Assembly (NCBI GenBank): GCA_902780495.1
Contig: CACZFM010000007.1
Span: 60,935 to 124,934 of the forward strand
Length of the DNA: 64,000 nucleotides
Direction: 5' to 3'
Source of the DNA: an uncultured Bacteroidales bacterium
Lineage (GTDB): Bacteria; Bacteroidota; Bacteroidia; Bacteroidales; Paludibacteraceae
The notes under the pieces were generated by a model, which ran no database searches, was not told where the DNA came from, and saw only the letters and a program-made list of their open reading frames with translations. The translations under genes and the position numbers were made by a program. Every line of letters begins with the position of its first letter. Position 1 is the stretch's first letter. Below are positions 10,001 to 17,859 of the stretch, piece after piece.

Positions 10001-13000
10001 AAGTATCAATATACCATCACGTTTAAGAACGACGATAATTCTGATCTTTGGGCAGGATTGGTAGATGCCGGTACAACGGGCGCAGAACTGCAAATACTAT
10101 TTGAAACAAAATACAATGAAAAAACAGGTAGTACCATTCCTCTCAAGGCACCATCAGTTGATAAGGTCTATTCCTTCTCTAGTTGGAATAGTGCACTCCA
10201 AAACGTTACCGCTGCAGCCACCTATACGGCATCTTATAGTTGGACAACCCGTCAATACCATGTGACGTTCTACAACTACGATGCGGCATCGGTATTATAC
10301 GAAACAGATGTAGATTATAACACGCGTCCGACTTATGGGGGTGTTACTCCGTTCCGCGCGAATACTTCTGCTTTCTCATATAATTGGACAGGATGGCAGC
10401 AAGGGACTAACACCTATGATACGGATGACGATTTGGCTATAGTAATGGGCGATGTATATTATGTGGCTACGTTCAGTCAGACGGATTTGAAGTATCAGGT
10501 ATTCTTCAAACGTCAGGATGGTTCGATTATTGACGCTCCGTTCTTCAACTTCAAAGAGACACCAGCCACTTTCCCGGCGAACCCGACTTTGGCTTCGACG
10601 GTAAGTACCGACTATACCTTCGATCATTGGGAGCCGGCTACTTTGCAGCCTGTAATGGTGGACGGTATGGTTTATACGGCTTATTTCACCGGAACCACAC
10701 GTCAGTACACGGCTCGCTTTGTAAACTATGACGGCGCATCGTTTGGTGTAGATCAGACTATAGATTATAATACGGTACCTGTGTACACAGGCACGACACC
10801 GTTTAAACCGAATGACAGCCGTAACTCGTTTGAGTTTGCCGGTTGGGCATGGGAAGCCGGTGCTGATTGGGCGGCCGGTTCGATAGGAGTAGGCGAAGCG
10901 TTCCCCGCTATCAAGGGCGACATTACCTTTACAGCGCAGTTTACCGAGACATTGTTGCAATTTAATATCATTTACAAACGTGAAGACGGAACGGTAATAG
11001 AACAGCAAAAGAAGAAATGGGGTGAGAGTACAGCCTTCCCATCTGTTAGCAATTACGAGGACGCTACGCATACTTATACGTTTGATCACTGGAGCCCGGC
11101 TACGGTGGTTAATCCTGTAACAACGGATGCTACCTATACGGCATACTTTAATCAGGGTGTCAAGACCTACTCGATTAGTAATTTCAGTATTAGTCCGGCG
11201 GGTTATGGTACGGTATCTCCGGCTTCTTTAACTGGAATTCCGAGTGGATCGACTATAACTGTAAACGATGATAAGATTACTGTAAACGGTCAAACCACAG
11301 TAGCTACTCCGACTACCCCAAATGCGCAATACACTTATACGTTCGACCATTGGAACTACGTGCCGGTGATGGTAACAGACAATGTGACGAACATCGAAGC
11401 AGTATTCACACGTACGACCAATACCTATACGGTTACATGGAAGGATGCGGATGGTACTCCACTTGAAACGGATGAGAACGTAGAATATGGTGCTACTCCG
11501 ACATATAATGGTGCCACTCCCGCCAAAGCGTCGGACGAGGACTATACCTATGCGTTCAATGGCTGGACACCGGCAGTGGGAGCAATCGAAGGTACTACCG
11601 TCTATACGGCAACTTATACCTCTACTCCGAATGTTGCAAGTGTAACGGCAGGTGAAACGACCTATTATACAACGTTACCTGACGCCTTTACTGCTGCCAA
11701 AGAGAAAACCAATCCGACTATCAAACTATTACAAGACGTATCGTTAGGCACATCAAGCCTGACATACGATGAAGCCAATACTTGTACCCTTGATTTGAAC
11801 GGACATACCATATCCGGTTCGGGGGGAACAAGACTACTTATTATAGATAAGGCGAACGCTACCTTTACTGTTACAGACAATTCAGATGGCAAGTTAGGCA
11901 AATTATCCCTGTCCACATCAAGTACTTCCACAGCTGCTTTATGTGCTCAGGTTAACCAAGGCAAGTTATATTTAGAGGAAGGTACTATCTACCTGCATTC
12001 TACTTCGACTAGTAGCAACGCAGTGTGTGTTCGGGTGGAATCCGGCGGTGAGTTCATCATGAACGGAGGAACGGCACACATTGTGATGACTCAAGCAAAT
12101 CGACTCGGTTACGGGGTGCAACTGCTTGGAGGAACAGCCACCATCTTTGACGGTACTATTCGCTTGGAGGCTGCCAATGGTTCTGGATATGGAATGTATG
12201 TGGCGTCTGCCGCGACGATGACCATTAACGGCGGCAAGTTCCATATAACAGGAGCAAATGCATATGCGATACATAATACCTCACCGGCGAATAATTTGCT
12301 CATACATGGCGGTTACTACAATACGAAGCGTACGGATGTTTCCGCCACCTCTGTGATTGAAAATAAGTATGTTGCTCCGGGCAAGTCTGCATGGAACTAT
12401 TATGTCTTTAATACCACCGCTGCCGAAAAGGCGGAAGTTGGTAACGACTATAACTACAAAGTAGCCGAGGCTTATACTGTGACGTTCAAGGATGGTGATA
12501 ACAACACTATCCAGAGCGGTTTGGTAGAGAAAGGTCTGACTCCTATTTATACAGGTGCAACTCCGACTAAAGCGGCGGAAGAGGACCGTACCTACACGTT
12601 CAATAATACATGGTCACCTGCAATTAGTGAAGTAACGGCAGCAGCAACTTATACGGCTCAATTCAACAGCATACTAAATAATCTCATTGTTGGAGTGAAC
12701 ACGACAGAAGAAGTGGCAACTGCGCGTAGGACGAAACAATTGATTATAGAATCAACAGGTGAAACATCCGGTGAACTGCTTCATGCTGAGAATTTGACGG
12801 TAGATGATGATGCTTACTTTGACCTGACCATTCCGGGAGGCGTGCAGCCGCGTGATGCTAACGGGAAAGCCACATGGTATGCCATTGGCGTTCCTTGGCA
12901 AGTAAAAGCACTTGAAGGAATTCTCTTGGACGGGAAACCGCAGACATGGAATACCTGTAAGATTCTCTACTACAATAGTGCAGAACGTGCCGCCAACGGG

Positions 13001-14011
13001 CCATCCGACAGATGCTGGACGTTACTTGAAGACGATGGAACCGCAGAAAAAGTACTCCAACCCGGACGACTCTACATGATTGCATTCAACCGTACAGGTA
13101 CTACCATCCGGTTCGTCAAGAAAACCGGAGCATCCATCAACAACACCTCTGTTGATGTGGAACTATACGGAAACAGCAACACTAACCCAACCGATGCCAA
13201 CTGGAACGGTATTGCCAATCCTTCCACATTCAAGGCATACATGAATGCAGAAAGTCATATCAACTATGACCAATATGGAGACCACTACGGACAAAAATAC
13301 CTCCCGTATTCCAATACCTATGAACCATTCAAGATGGATGACCACAAACTTGTGGTAGGACAACCCATATTCGTGCAAGCGACTACCAACAAACCGATTG
13401 TCGCCAATGCGACCGCCTACAACTCCAATATTGCAGCACGCCGCAATGCACCGACAGAGAATAGTAACAGCGAATACGAACTACGCATTACTCCGGAAAG
13501 CCAGAACAACTGCACAGACAAGATTTATCTGAAAGTCAGTGATGACAAACAGGATAAATATATCATCGGTCAGGATTTGGCAAAAGCAGGTGTGAGCAGC
13601 AAAGTGGCTCAAATGTGGGTCAACCGCTATGATGCCAAACTCTGTGTCAATACCATGGAGCCGACAAACAACACTATCGTTTATCCGCTTGGCATCTATG
13701 CACCGAAAGCGGGTGATTACTGCCTGTCTCTCGCCCAATCCGCACAAAACGGTGATGCCGTTTATCTGACCATAGACGGAACACCCATTTGGAACATCGG
13801 CAATAGCGGTTACTACCTCTCACTCTCTGAAGGCACTGAATCGCGCTACGGACTGCTGATAGTACGCCGCAATACACCTGCCACACCCACAGACTTGGAA
13901 GAACAGCAAACTGCAAGCGAAATCGAAGTACAGAAAGTGGTAATAAACGGAAAAGTATATATCCTCCGTAATGGTGAAGTATTCAGCATCACAGGAAAGA
14001 AAATCCGATAA
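4076..14011 (+). CDS. Giant secreted beta-helix / B-repeat surface protein (3311 aa)
   Basis: A signal peptide with an unusually long N-region ends near AWA (residue about 42). Residues about 45-130 hold a bacterial repeat domain (AGYAFKSWSGS type). Residues about 380-1245 form a long right-handed beta-helix-like region in which T-T/A-x-YG(I/V/M) or a close variant recurs at least fifteen times beside NGGKY/NGGTY turns. A non-repetitive region follows to about 1890. Residues about 1892-2515 and 2799-2862 are repeated InlB B-repeat/Listeria-Bacteroides type domains (YTVTWKDADG ... YTYAFNGWTPA ... YTATY), with a second short helix at about 2525-2752. A conserved module at 2872-3125 (IGVPW ... 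GRLYMIAF ... WNGIANPS) leads to a C-terminal tail, VYILRNGEVFSITGKKIR, shared with three other proteins here. An adhesin or matrix role is inferred; no enzyme motif is seen. Confidence 0.85.
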   Translation: MTTRIIKLFNQMNRCWIGANLNLFRYATMVLVLMLGVGNAWAGGDTYYSKVTVSGTPTGAGTVYVKAGSSFSGTNTSDTNNGTSQSQTYSIKATPNAGYAFKSWSGSSVTISSTTTASTTCTINATATSSSSPTTGSATATFEAIKVTAAPADVTINATDPSATYPDAAGVVVGFTTSSSNTNGDFTTGGSGDSRWTISAWPTHASATSTTFNYKFVGNGSYGTNNRTFTKTVTLKGLNDATVKTCTLTAKYPNPRVIECNEGSTDLTIYPTFKASDATQEAVEKTAVFDVVYADNANNFSAAFSGATGGGTWTVTGISVDQANQKATVTYTFGGNKIATTHTAVLTLTAANCQGWDDTSAAGGASATVTLTAENTQEATDDAVVIAADGTTVIYQGDWATAWTRANTAANAGCTLYLLRNVGGLTAYQEVKNTFTLDLNGKILSGKRSGTLIYLNTAGKTLTIKDSKTGGKIQHINNEYAGTPVCVNVTKGSLILESGTLYCENQGASGRKAGGVICKAGTTFTMNGGKIDVWGYNGAYGVSQESDKNDNTIFNMNNGEITVLGYSDIYGISAAGKVNVKDGATINATATYSNCRGITLTASANATAANCYYGQLTMTGGTINSTCTANADGTRYAYGIVLEGSYTASMGTGVATDGSHANKAAATGTIENATINVSTLGRYAYGVLANGSYQSKTNHYDVIQIKNTKIDVTSQYYYTYGVYANCGINSTNGGIYAANIELTNCDVTATTTKNHTAYAVWAVATATTIYKNAQPNYYGEYAGGATITVNSGTYTANTGTTTAYAIGTSARAKTTYDSESNVTAERKLGGNAEEYATLNIHGGTFSANAGSTTARAVSNGGNCTIDGGEFYATAGSSTADGIYTVSGKLKASGVKIEASATGTVYGVRVDAANVPYNTDAAWTGFNYAGDAELNNLDVTVTARTGATAYGVYLNAVSYQYTQSAFDTYMQGRIDAGKVTQANADIWAVVFPGNSSYAIAGKAVINGGKYTVRAATTTAHGIYSVNRAVSNDKVATAATEMTVKNVKLDVKTNGTTTACGIRTAGPSTIDGADIKVNSQTTTCYGMIISDQEETTVTNTKIDASGTATVYGIFVNATAPSTTNGYDWHGKAILGDGNDVTAAATAGATSYAVYLHANKATVASGEFAGNYANAAEATINGGKYTATATGGTAYAACVADPTIQGDVTATPTLIINDGKFKGTSGTTPYADVSVAGEPGYFVLNGGYYVKDENLDKKLGEGMNKVAVKSGTPEYTEGYRWRITDNMTGEAVCKITQNNTSYASLEEALQVVNASPSSEWTIVMTANATLSKGDYEIPANTTLLIPYKSNQTTANGTTPAWVNKNASPTPGTPYPYLKLTFANGVNMTVKGKIEASSTTYINQSNWTGVPGGAYGWLQLNEGSYIDLESGAYLFAWGYVTGKGEINAKNGSYIYEDFQMGDWRGGTMGSSVNGNKNGLGGKGVFLLTDYYFQNVECPITYRPGAQSIAYSGAYMEKSVIKIDAQSDPVVMVGTSNSMFLMNTATAGADTWVRKEYDAETDQLIWTLNSGASLGSFTLKLNTSWMDVDMNTEDYVLPMATNFKIIANEGDINITNDICFLPGSEAIVKKEANLVVPEGKRVFIYDADDWSSYGGYFHKIGYSPSWKACPRLMATSTKLADAKIEVAGTLDIQGSLYTTAGGGNIFSTRENAGKLKLGSAAPASTSAIADFTGNSGQNKTLCQLVGNGSEGHYVGKALTAAKLKNEDGAYTPTTGAAAGDIYAYMEDPSDGVYRWLSVKDVGCFTEIKGADTKQYIHPSDFVAVEANANGDHAYHNEGSTRYFVNAEAASGNASCVWWEAEPKGIIDGVTYYMANNENFDNYGTYFYWDNSVSYWKPKKITVIWKDKDGNKITNGSFGDSYSFNTSPQFFGANPVWANTSTEKHDWIGWRDEDGNIYDKNATLPAATADETVYTAYFETSKYQYTITFKNDDNSDLWAGLVDAGTTGAELQILFETKYNEKTGSTIPLKAPSVDKVYSFSSWNSALQNVTAAATYTASYSWTTRQYHVTFYNYDAASVLYETDVDYNTRPTYGGVTPFRANTSAFSYNWTGWQQGTNTYDTDDDLAIVMGDVYYVATFSQTDLKYQVFFKRQDGSIIDAPFFNFKETPATFPANPTLASTVSTDYTFDHWEPATLQPVMVDGMVYTAYFTGTTRQYTARFVNYDGASFGVDQTIDYNTVPVYTGTTPFKPNDSRNSFEFAGWAWEAGADWAAGSIGVGEAFPAIKGDITFTAQFTETLLQFNIIYKREDGTVIEQQKKKWGESTAFPSVSNYEDATHTYTFDHWSPATVVNPVTTDATYTAYFNQGVKTYSISNFSISPAGYGTVSPASLTGIPSGSTITVNDDKITVNGQTTVATPTTPNAQYTYTFDHWNYVPVMVTDNVTNIEAVFTRTTNTYTVTWKDADGTPLETDENVEYGATPTYNGATPAKASDEDYTYAFNGWTPAVGAIEGTTVYTATYTSTPNVASVTAGETTYYTTLPDAFTAAKEKTNPTIKLLQDVSLGTSSLTYDEANTCTLDLNGHTISGSGGTRLLIIDKANATFTVTDNSDGKLGKLSLSTSSTSTAALCAQVNQGKLYLEEGTIYLHSTSTSSNAVCVRVESGGEFIMNGGTAHIVMTQANRLGYGVQLLGGTATIFDGTIRLEAANGSGYGMYVASAATMTINGGKFHITGANAYAIHNTSPANNLLIHGGYYNTKRTDVSATSVIENKYVAPGKSAWNYYVFNTTAAEKAEVGNDYNYKVAEAYTVTFKDGDNNTIQSGLVEKGLTPIYTGATPTKAAEEDRTYTFNNTWSPAISEVTAAATYTAQFNSILNNLIVGVNTTEEVATARRTKQLIIESTGETSGELLHAENLTVDDDAYFDLTIPGGVQPRDANGKATWYAIGVPWQVKALEGILLDGKPQTWNTCKILYYNSAERAANGPSDRCWTLLEDDGTAEKVLQPGRLYMIAFNRTGTTIRFVKKTGASINNTSVDVELYGNSNTNPTDANWNGIANPSTFKAYMNAESHINYDQYGDHYGQKYLPYSNTYEPFKMDDHKLVVGQPIFVQATTNKPIVANATAYNSNIAARRNAPTENSNSEYELRITPESQNNCTDKIYLKVSDDKQDKYIIGQDLAKAGVSSKVAQMWVNRYDAKLCVNTMEPTNNTIVYPLGIYAPKAGDYCLSLAQSAQNGDAVYLTIDGTPIWNIGNSGYYLSLSEGTESRYGLLIVRRNTPATPTDLEEQQTASEIEVQKVVINGKVYILRNGEVFSITGKKIR

Positions 14012-14039
14012 ACAAATAAAACAATCAGAAAAACAAGAT

Positions 14040-14186
14040 ATGAGACAAAATCATTATGTTATTCCGCAAACAGAGGTAATTCTGTTCTGCACCTCTTCTC
14101 TCATGGAAACATCTCCCGGATGGGGTTTCCCCGAAAATCCGGCTCCGGCACGGCGGGCAGGGGAGATTCCTTGCGACACGATCTAA
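14040..14186 (+). CDS. 48-residue peptide of the Bacteroidales 'Y-x-x-P-x-x-x-V' type
   Basis: ATG at 14040 opens a 48-codon frame 28 bases after the giant gene, ending in TAA just before a strong terminator. The peptide has MRQ at the start, YVIPQTEV, a hydrophobic strand ILFCTSSLM, then ETSPGWGFPENPAPA. Short Bacteroidales proteins with this plan (basic start, Y-x-x-P-x-x-x-V, S/T-LM-x-x-S-P, Gly/Pro-rich end) often lie near large secreted proteins; their function is unknown to me. Its position inside the same transcript and the tidy terminator favour a real gene. It could still be a chance frame. Confidence 0.65.
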   Translation: MRQNHYVIPQTEVILFCTSSLMETSPGWGFPENPAPARRAGEIPCDTI

Positions 14187-14207
14187 TCCGCACGAGTAAA
14201 AAGAATG

Positions 14208-14242
14208 TATGCGCAAAAAAACAATTTGCGCATATTTCTTTT
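14208..14242 (+). terminator. Rho-independent terminator after the giant gene and peptide
   Basis: TATGCGCAAA and TTTGCGCATA pair perfectly over ten bases around a seven-base A-rich loop, followed by ATTTCTTTT. It lies 21 bases after the peptide stop codon. Confidence 0.78.
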
Positions 14243-14310
14243 CAAGTCAAAGGGATGGCATGTTTCTGTTCCGATGCTCGAATGTTTTCCTCTGCTTTTC
14301 GTCTGCTTAA

Positions 14311-14365
14311 TAACCCAATAATCACCCAATAATAACCTAATAATAACTTAATAATAACCTAATAC
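14311..14365. repeat. Tandem array, five units of 11 bp (TAACCTAATAA)
   Basis: Five consecutive 11-bp units: TAACCCAATAA, TCACCCAATAA, TAACCTAATAA, TAACTTAATAA and TAACCTAATAC. The array lies between the terminator at 14.2 kb and the promoter at 14.5 kb. The rest of this 388-base gap (14366-14498) is AT-rich with one short hairpin (CAACTT...AAGTTG near 14.43 kb) and no gene. The sequence is unrelated to the other arrays apart from the period. Confidence 0.9.
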
Positions 14366-14498
14366 TCGTCGCAGAATTTCCTTATAAATTCAGGGGGTTG
14401 GAGATTAGAAGTTCCTACGTTCAACTTGGAAGTGCAAAGTTGATTAGGTAAAAAAATAGGTTAATTAGCCGTGCAGAAATAAAAAACGTGAACTATTA

Positions 14499-14530
14499 TT
14501 TGCATAGTTCAAAAAAAAGTAGTATCTTTG
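14499..14530 (+). promoter_or_regulatory. Bacteroidota-type promoter for the envelope operon
   Basis: TTTG at 14499-14502, 20 bases, then TATCTTTG at 14523-14530. It lies inside the frame that extends upstream of the permease gene, so translation must start after it, at the ATG at 14575. No second promoter was found before the operon ends near 24.9 kb. Confidence 0.82.
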
Positions 14531-14574
14531 CAGGCTTTTACAACATACATAGAAAAAAGACATCGGAAAGACAC

Positions 14575-15312
14575 ATGAAATTGCTGCAACATATAGGTGA
14601 ATACTGGCTGCTGATGGGCAAGGTGTTCCGCGCACCTGACAGGTGGCGGATGTTTCTGCGCCAATACTCTCGCGAGTTGGAAAAACAGGGACTGCAAAGC
14701 CTTCCTATTGTTGTAATCATCTCCATCTTTATCGGTGCCATCCTGACCATCCAAGCAAAAATCAACACAGAGAACCCGCTGCTTCCCACCTACACCACCG
14801 GTCTTCTCACCCGCGAAACATTGCTTCTGGAGTTCTCAAGCACCATCCTCTGCCTTATATTGGCGGGTAAGGTGGGTTCAAACATCGCCTCGGAAATTGG
14901 TACCATGCGTATCACTGAGCAGATTGATGCACTGGAGATAATGGGCGTTAACTCTGCCAACTACCTGATTCTGCCGAAGATACTTGCATTCATCACAATG
15001 ATGCCGTTTCTGGTCATTATCTCCATTGCCGTCGGTTTGGTAGGCGGTTGGGGTGTCGGAGCATTCACCGATGTAATAACCGTGGCGGATTATATGGTCG
15101 GCATACAATACGCGTTCAACCCCTACTATGTATGGTACGGGCTGATTAAGTCGCTTGTGTTTGCATTCATCATTACGAGCATGAGCAGTTATTATGGTTA
15201 TTACGCGCGCGGAGGTGCGTTGGACGTAGGTAGAGCAAGTACTAATGCCGTGGTCAACAGCAGTATCACAATTCTGCTAATGGACCTGTTACTAACCAAA
15301 CTGTTGCTGTAG
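14575..15312 (+). CDS. mlaE: MlaE-type ABC transporter permease
   Basis: A 245-residue inner-membrane protein of the MlaE/YrbE family, the permease of MCE-type lipid transporters that move phospholipids between the membranes. It has an N-terminal amphipathic stretch, about five hydrophobic segments, and the family's conserved LLLEFSSTILCLILAGKVG and SEIGTMRITEQIDAL segments (the EQIDAL coupling helix meets the ATPase). The start at 14575 is chosen because the promoter ends at 14530 and MKLLQHIG fits the family start; an in-frame upstream extension is not transcribed. The ATPase gene follows 10 bases after the stop codon. No MCE-domain (MlaD) gene is adjacent. Confidence 0.9.
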   Translation: MKLLQHIGEYWLLMGKVFRAPDRWRMFLRQYSRELEKQGLQSLPIVVIISIFIGAILTIQAKINTENPLLPTYTTGLLTRETLLLEFSSTILCLILAGKVGSNIASEIGTMRITEQIDALEIMGVNSANYLILPKILAFITMMPFLVIISIAVGLVGGWGVGAFTDVITVADYMVGIQYAFNPYYVWYGLIKSLVFAFIITSMSSYYGYYARGGALDVGRASTNAVVNSSITILLMDLLLTKLLL

Positions 15313-15322
15313 TACAGACAAG

Positions 15323-16093
15323 ATGATTGAGGTAAAAGACATAGTAAAAACCTTTGAAGGAACCGTGGTGCTTGACCATGTTTCCACGACTATGCTTGAC
15401 GGCAAGGTGAACATGATTATCGGTCAATCCGGTAGCGGTAAGACCGTGCTGATGAAGTCACTCATCGGGCTTTATCCGCCTGATAGCGGACAAATCCTCT
15501 ACGACGGGCTCGACATCACCAACCTGAAGGAAAAGCAACTCCGGCAACTGCACCGCGAAGTGGGTATGCTCTTCCAAGGTGCTGCGCTGTTTGACAGCCT
15601 CACCGTATTGGAGAATGTACTCTACCCACTTGAGATGTTCTCCGACCAATCGGATGATGCCATGATGGAACGCGCACGCTATTGTCTGGAACATGTCAAT
15701 ATACCCGAACGGGCATATCACCTGATGCCAAGCGAAATAAGCGGCGGTATGCAAAAGCGCGTAGCTATTGCACGCGCCATCGTGATGAAGCCCAAATATC
15801 TCTTCTGCGATGAGCCCAATTCAGGACTGGACCCGAGAACCAGTCTGGTGATTGACCGGCTTATTCACGACCTGACCGAAGAACTGGGAGTCTGCACCAT
15901 CGTCAATAGCCATGATATGAACTCCATTATGGAAATAGGCGACAACATCGTATTCCTGAAAAACGGAAAAAAAGAGTGGCAAGGAAGCAAAGACACCATC
16001 TTCGATGCCCATAGCGAGGCACTGGATGAGTTTGTATTCGCCAGCAATCTCTTTAGAAAAGTGAAAGAAAGTCAACGAATCAAACAAGCATGA
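15323..16093 (+). CDS. mlaF: MlaF-type ABC transporter ATP-binding protein
   Basis: A 256-residue cytoplasmic ATPase that should power the MlaE-type permease encoded just upstream. It has Walker A GQSGSGKT at residues 34-41, the Q-loop segment GMLFQGAALFDSL typical of the MlaF branch, the signature SGGMQKR, Walker B YLFCDEP and the D-loop SGLDP, and the switch histidine in NSHD. It overlaps the M6 protease gene by four bases (ATGA), which implies translational coupling. Confidence 0.93.
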   Translation: MIEVKDIVKTFEGTVVLDHVSTTMLDGKVNMIIGQSGSGKTVLMKSLIGLYPPDSGQILYDGLDITNLKEKQLRQLHREVGMLFQGAALFDSLTVLENVLYPLEMFSDQSDDAMMERARYCLEHVNIPERAYHLMPSEISGGMQKRVAIARAIVMKPKYLFCDEPNSGLDPRTSLVIDRLIHDLTEELGVCTIVNSHDMNSIMEIGDNIVFLKNGKKEWQGSKDTIFDAHSEALDEFVFASNLFRKVKESQRIKQA

Positions 16094-17859
16094 AACGAAA
16101 TTACTTCATATTACTGACCTTGTTGACAATTGCCACATTCTGCGGAATTGCCCAAGAGCAGACATTGCCCCCTGCACGCGTGCCCGCCTATCCCTATCTA
16201 ATGACACATGAGCAGCCCAACGGAGATACCCTGCATTTCTATCTGCGCGGCGATGAGCGCTACCATTATATGATGACTGAAGACAGCTGGGAAATTCGGG
16301 ACAATGAGAAAGGAGCCTTCTGTTACGTAAAGAAGCTGCGCAACGGACAGACAAAAATCAGCTGCAAACAAGCCAAAGATGCCGCCAAGCGCAGTCGTTG
16401 CGAACAATGGTGGTTGAAACGCCACGGCGTGAGCAAAATAGCACATGTGCCTGCCCGCCGCCTGTTGGGGGACAATAGCACCCTATCTGAACCGACTGAT
16501 GTATCCCGTCGCATATCACAGGAACACGCTGCCGCCCCGAAAACCTTAGCGGGCAAACGAAGTATCAAAAAACGGGGATTGATTCTATTGGTTGCTTTCA
16601 AAGACACACCCTTCTCTACCCCCAAAGATACCATAGACTCCATGATGATGGGCAACCACTTTACACGTAATTACGAATATACATACAGCGGTCGCTCCTT
16701 CTCCGTCGTATCCGAAGGTTCTGCACGGCAGTACTTCGAAGCAAGCAGTTTCGGGCAATATAGCCCAATCTTCGAAGTGGCCGGCCCCGTAACAGTTGCC
16801 AATACAGCATCCTATTATGGCAGTTCATATAAGGTACGGACCAAAGAACTGGTGGTAGATGCCTGCAAACAACTACGGAACAATAAGACTGTTGATTTCA
16901 GCCAATACGATGAGGACAACGATGGGTTTGTTGATTATGTTTATGTGATTTATGCCGGTTATGGTTCGCACGACAACAAAGAATATAAGGGAAAAGCTAT
17001 TTGGCCTCACGCCGGAACCATCTCTGATACCGCCACCTATAACGGAAAGAAACTATCCACATACGCCTGCGGCAGTGAGATGAACTATTGGAGCAAGACC
17101 TATTACGGAATCGGTGTATTCTGCCATGAGTTCAGCCATGTATTAGGACTTCCGGATTTCTACAATACGGACGCATATGCCCACAAGACTCTGGGCAATT
17201 GGGACATTATGGATCAAGGGCCTTATGTAAACGATGCGAATACGCCACCGTTGTATTCCGCATACGAGCGTTTCTTTATGGGATGGATGACTCCGAGAAT
17301 ACTGACAGAACCGGAAAATGTGGAATTACACGACCTTGCCGCCACCAACGAAGCCCTGCTTATTTCTCCATCCGGCACACATAATCTGAACGGAGAAACT
17401 CCGAATCCTACCACATTCTATCTCTTGGAAAGCCACCGTAAAGAGGGTTGGCACGCCCATTGTCCGGGTGAGGGTATGCTGATAAGCAAAATACGTTACA
17501 ATTCAGAGACATGGGCAAGTAATACGGTAAACAACGTCCAAAGCACAATGGGCGTAGATATCATTGAGGCAGACGGCCTGACTCCGTGGGAAAATGAAAC
17601 CGGATGGGTAGGAAAAGTCGGAGATTGTTTCCCCTATGGCGCTACAGAATACACCGGCATTTCAGACAATCCTATTACGGACATTTCCTTCACCGATGGA
17701 GAAATCCGTTTCAAATTCAAGGGAGGTATTGACACACCGACTGATGACATACAACAAGATCAAGACTCACGATTGGAAAGCAAGTTCTGGCACAACGGAC
17801 ACCTGCTAATCCGCCGCGGAGGACACATATACAACCTTATTGGCCAATGCATACAATGA
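16090..17859 (+). CDS. Secreted M6 family metalloprotease with C-terminal tail motif
   Basis: A 589-residue protein with a signal peptide (residues 1 to about 21, ending IAQEQ). The zinc site of the immune inhibitor A-like M6 family is [11 protein letters not shown] at residues 346-356, with His346, His350 and the later Asp356 as ligands and Glu347 as base. A family segment [16 protein letters not shown] precedes it. The protein ends in [19 protein letters not shown], the tail seen in three other secreted proteins here. It overlaps mlaF upstream and the exonuclease gene downstream by ATGA, an odd place for a secreted protease between lipid transport and DNA repair genes. The substrate is unknown. 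Confidence 0.9.
   Translation: MKRNYFILLTLLTIATFCGIAQEQTLPPARVPAYPYLMTHEQPNGDTLHFYLRGDERYHYMMTEDSWEIRDNEKGAFCYVKKLRNGQTKISCKQAKDAAKRSRCEQWWLKRHGVSKIAHVPARRLLGDNSTLSEPTDVSRRISQEHAAAPKTLAGKRSIKKRGLILLVAFKDTPFSTPKDTIDSMMMGNHFTRNYEYTYSGRSFSVVSEGSARQYFEASSFGQYSPIFEVAGPVTVANTASYYGSSYKVRTKELVVDACKQLRNNKTVDFSQYDEDNDGFVDYVYVIYAGYGSHDNKEYKGKAIWPHAGTISDTATYNGKKLSTYACGSEMNYWSKTYYGIGVFCHEFSHVLGLPDFYNTDAYAHKTLGNWDIMDQGPYVNDANTPPLYSAYERFFMGWMTPRILTEPENVELHDLAATNEALLISPSGTHNLNGETPNPTTFYLLESHRKEGWHAHCPGEGMLISKIRYNSETWASNTVNNVQSTMGVDIIEADGLTPWENETGWVGKVGDCFPYGATEYTGISDNPITDISFTDGEIRFKFKGGIDTPTDDIQQDQDSRLESKFWHNGHLLIRRGGHIYNLIGQCIQ

Noticed and set aside
14488..14574. Longer start for the MlaE-type permease
   Set aside because: The promoter (14499-14530) lies inside this extension, so these codons would not be transcribed from it; the family starts at MKLLQHIG.
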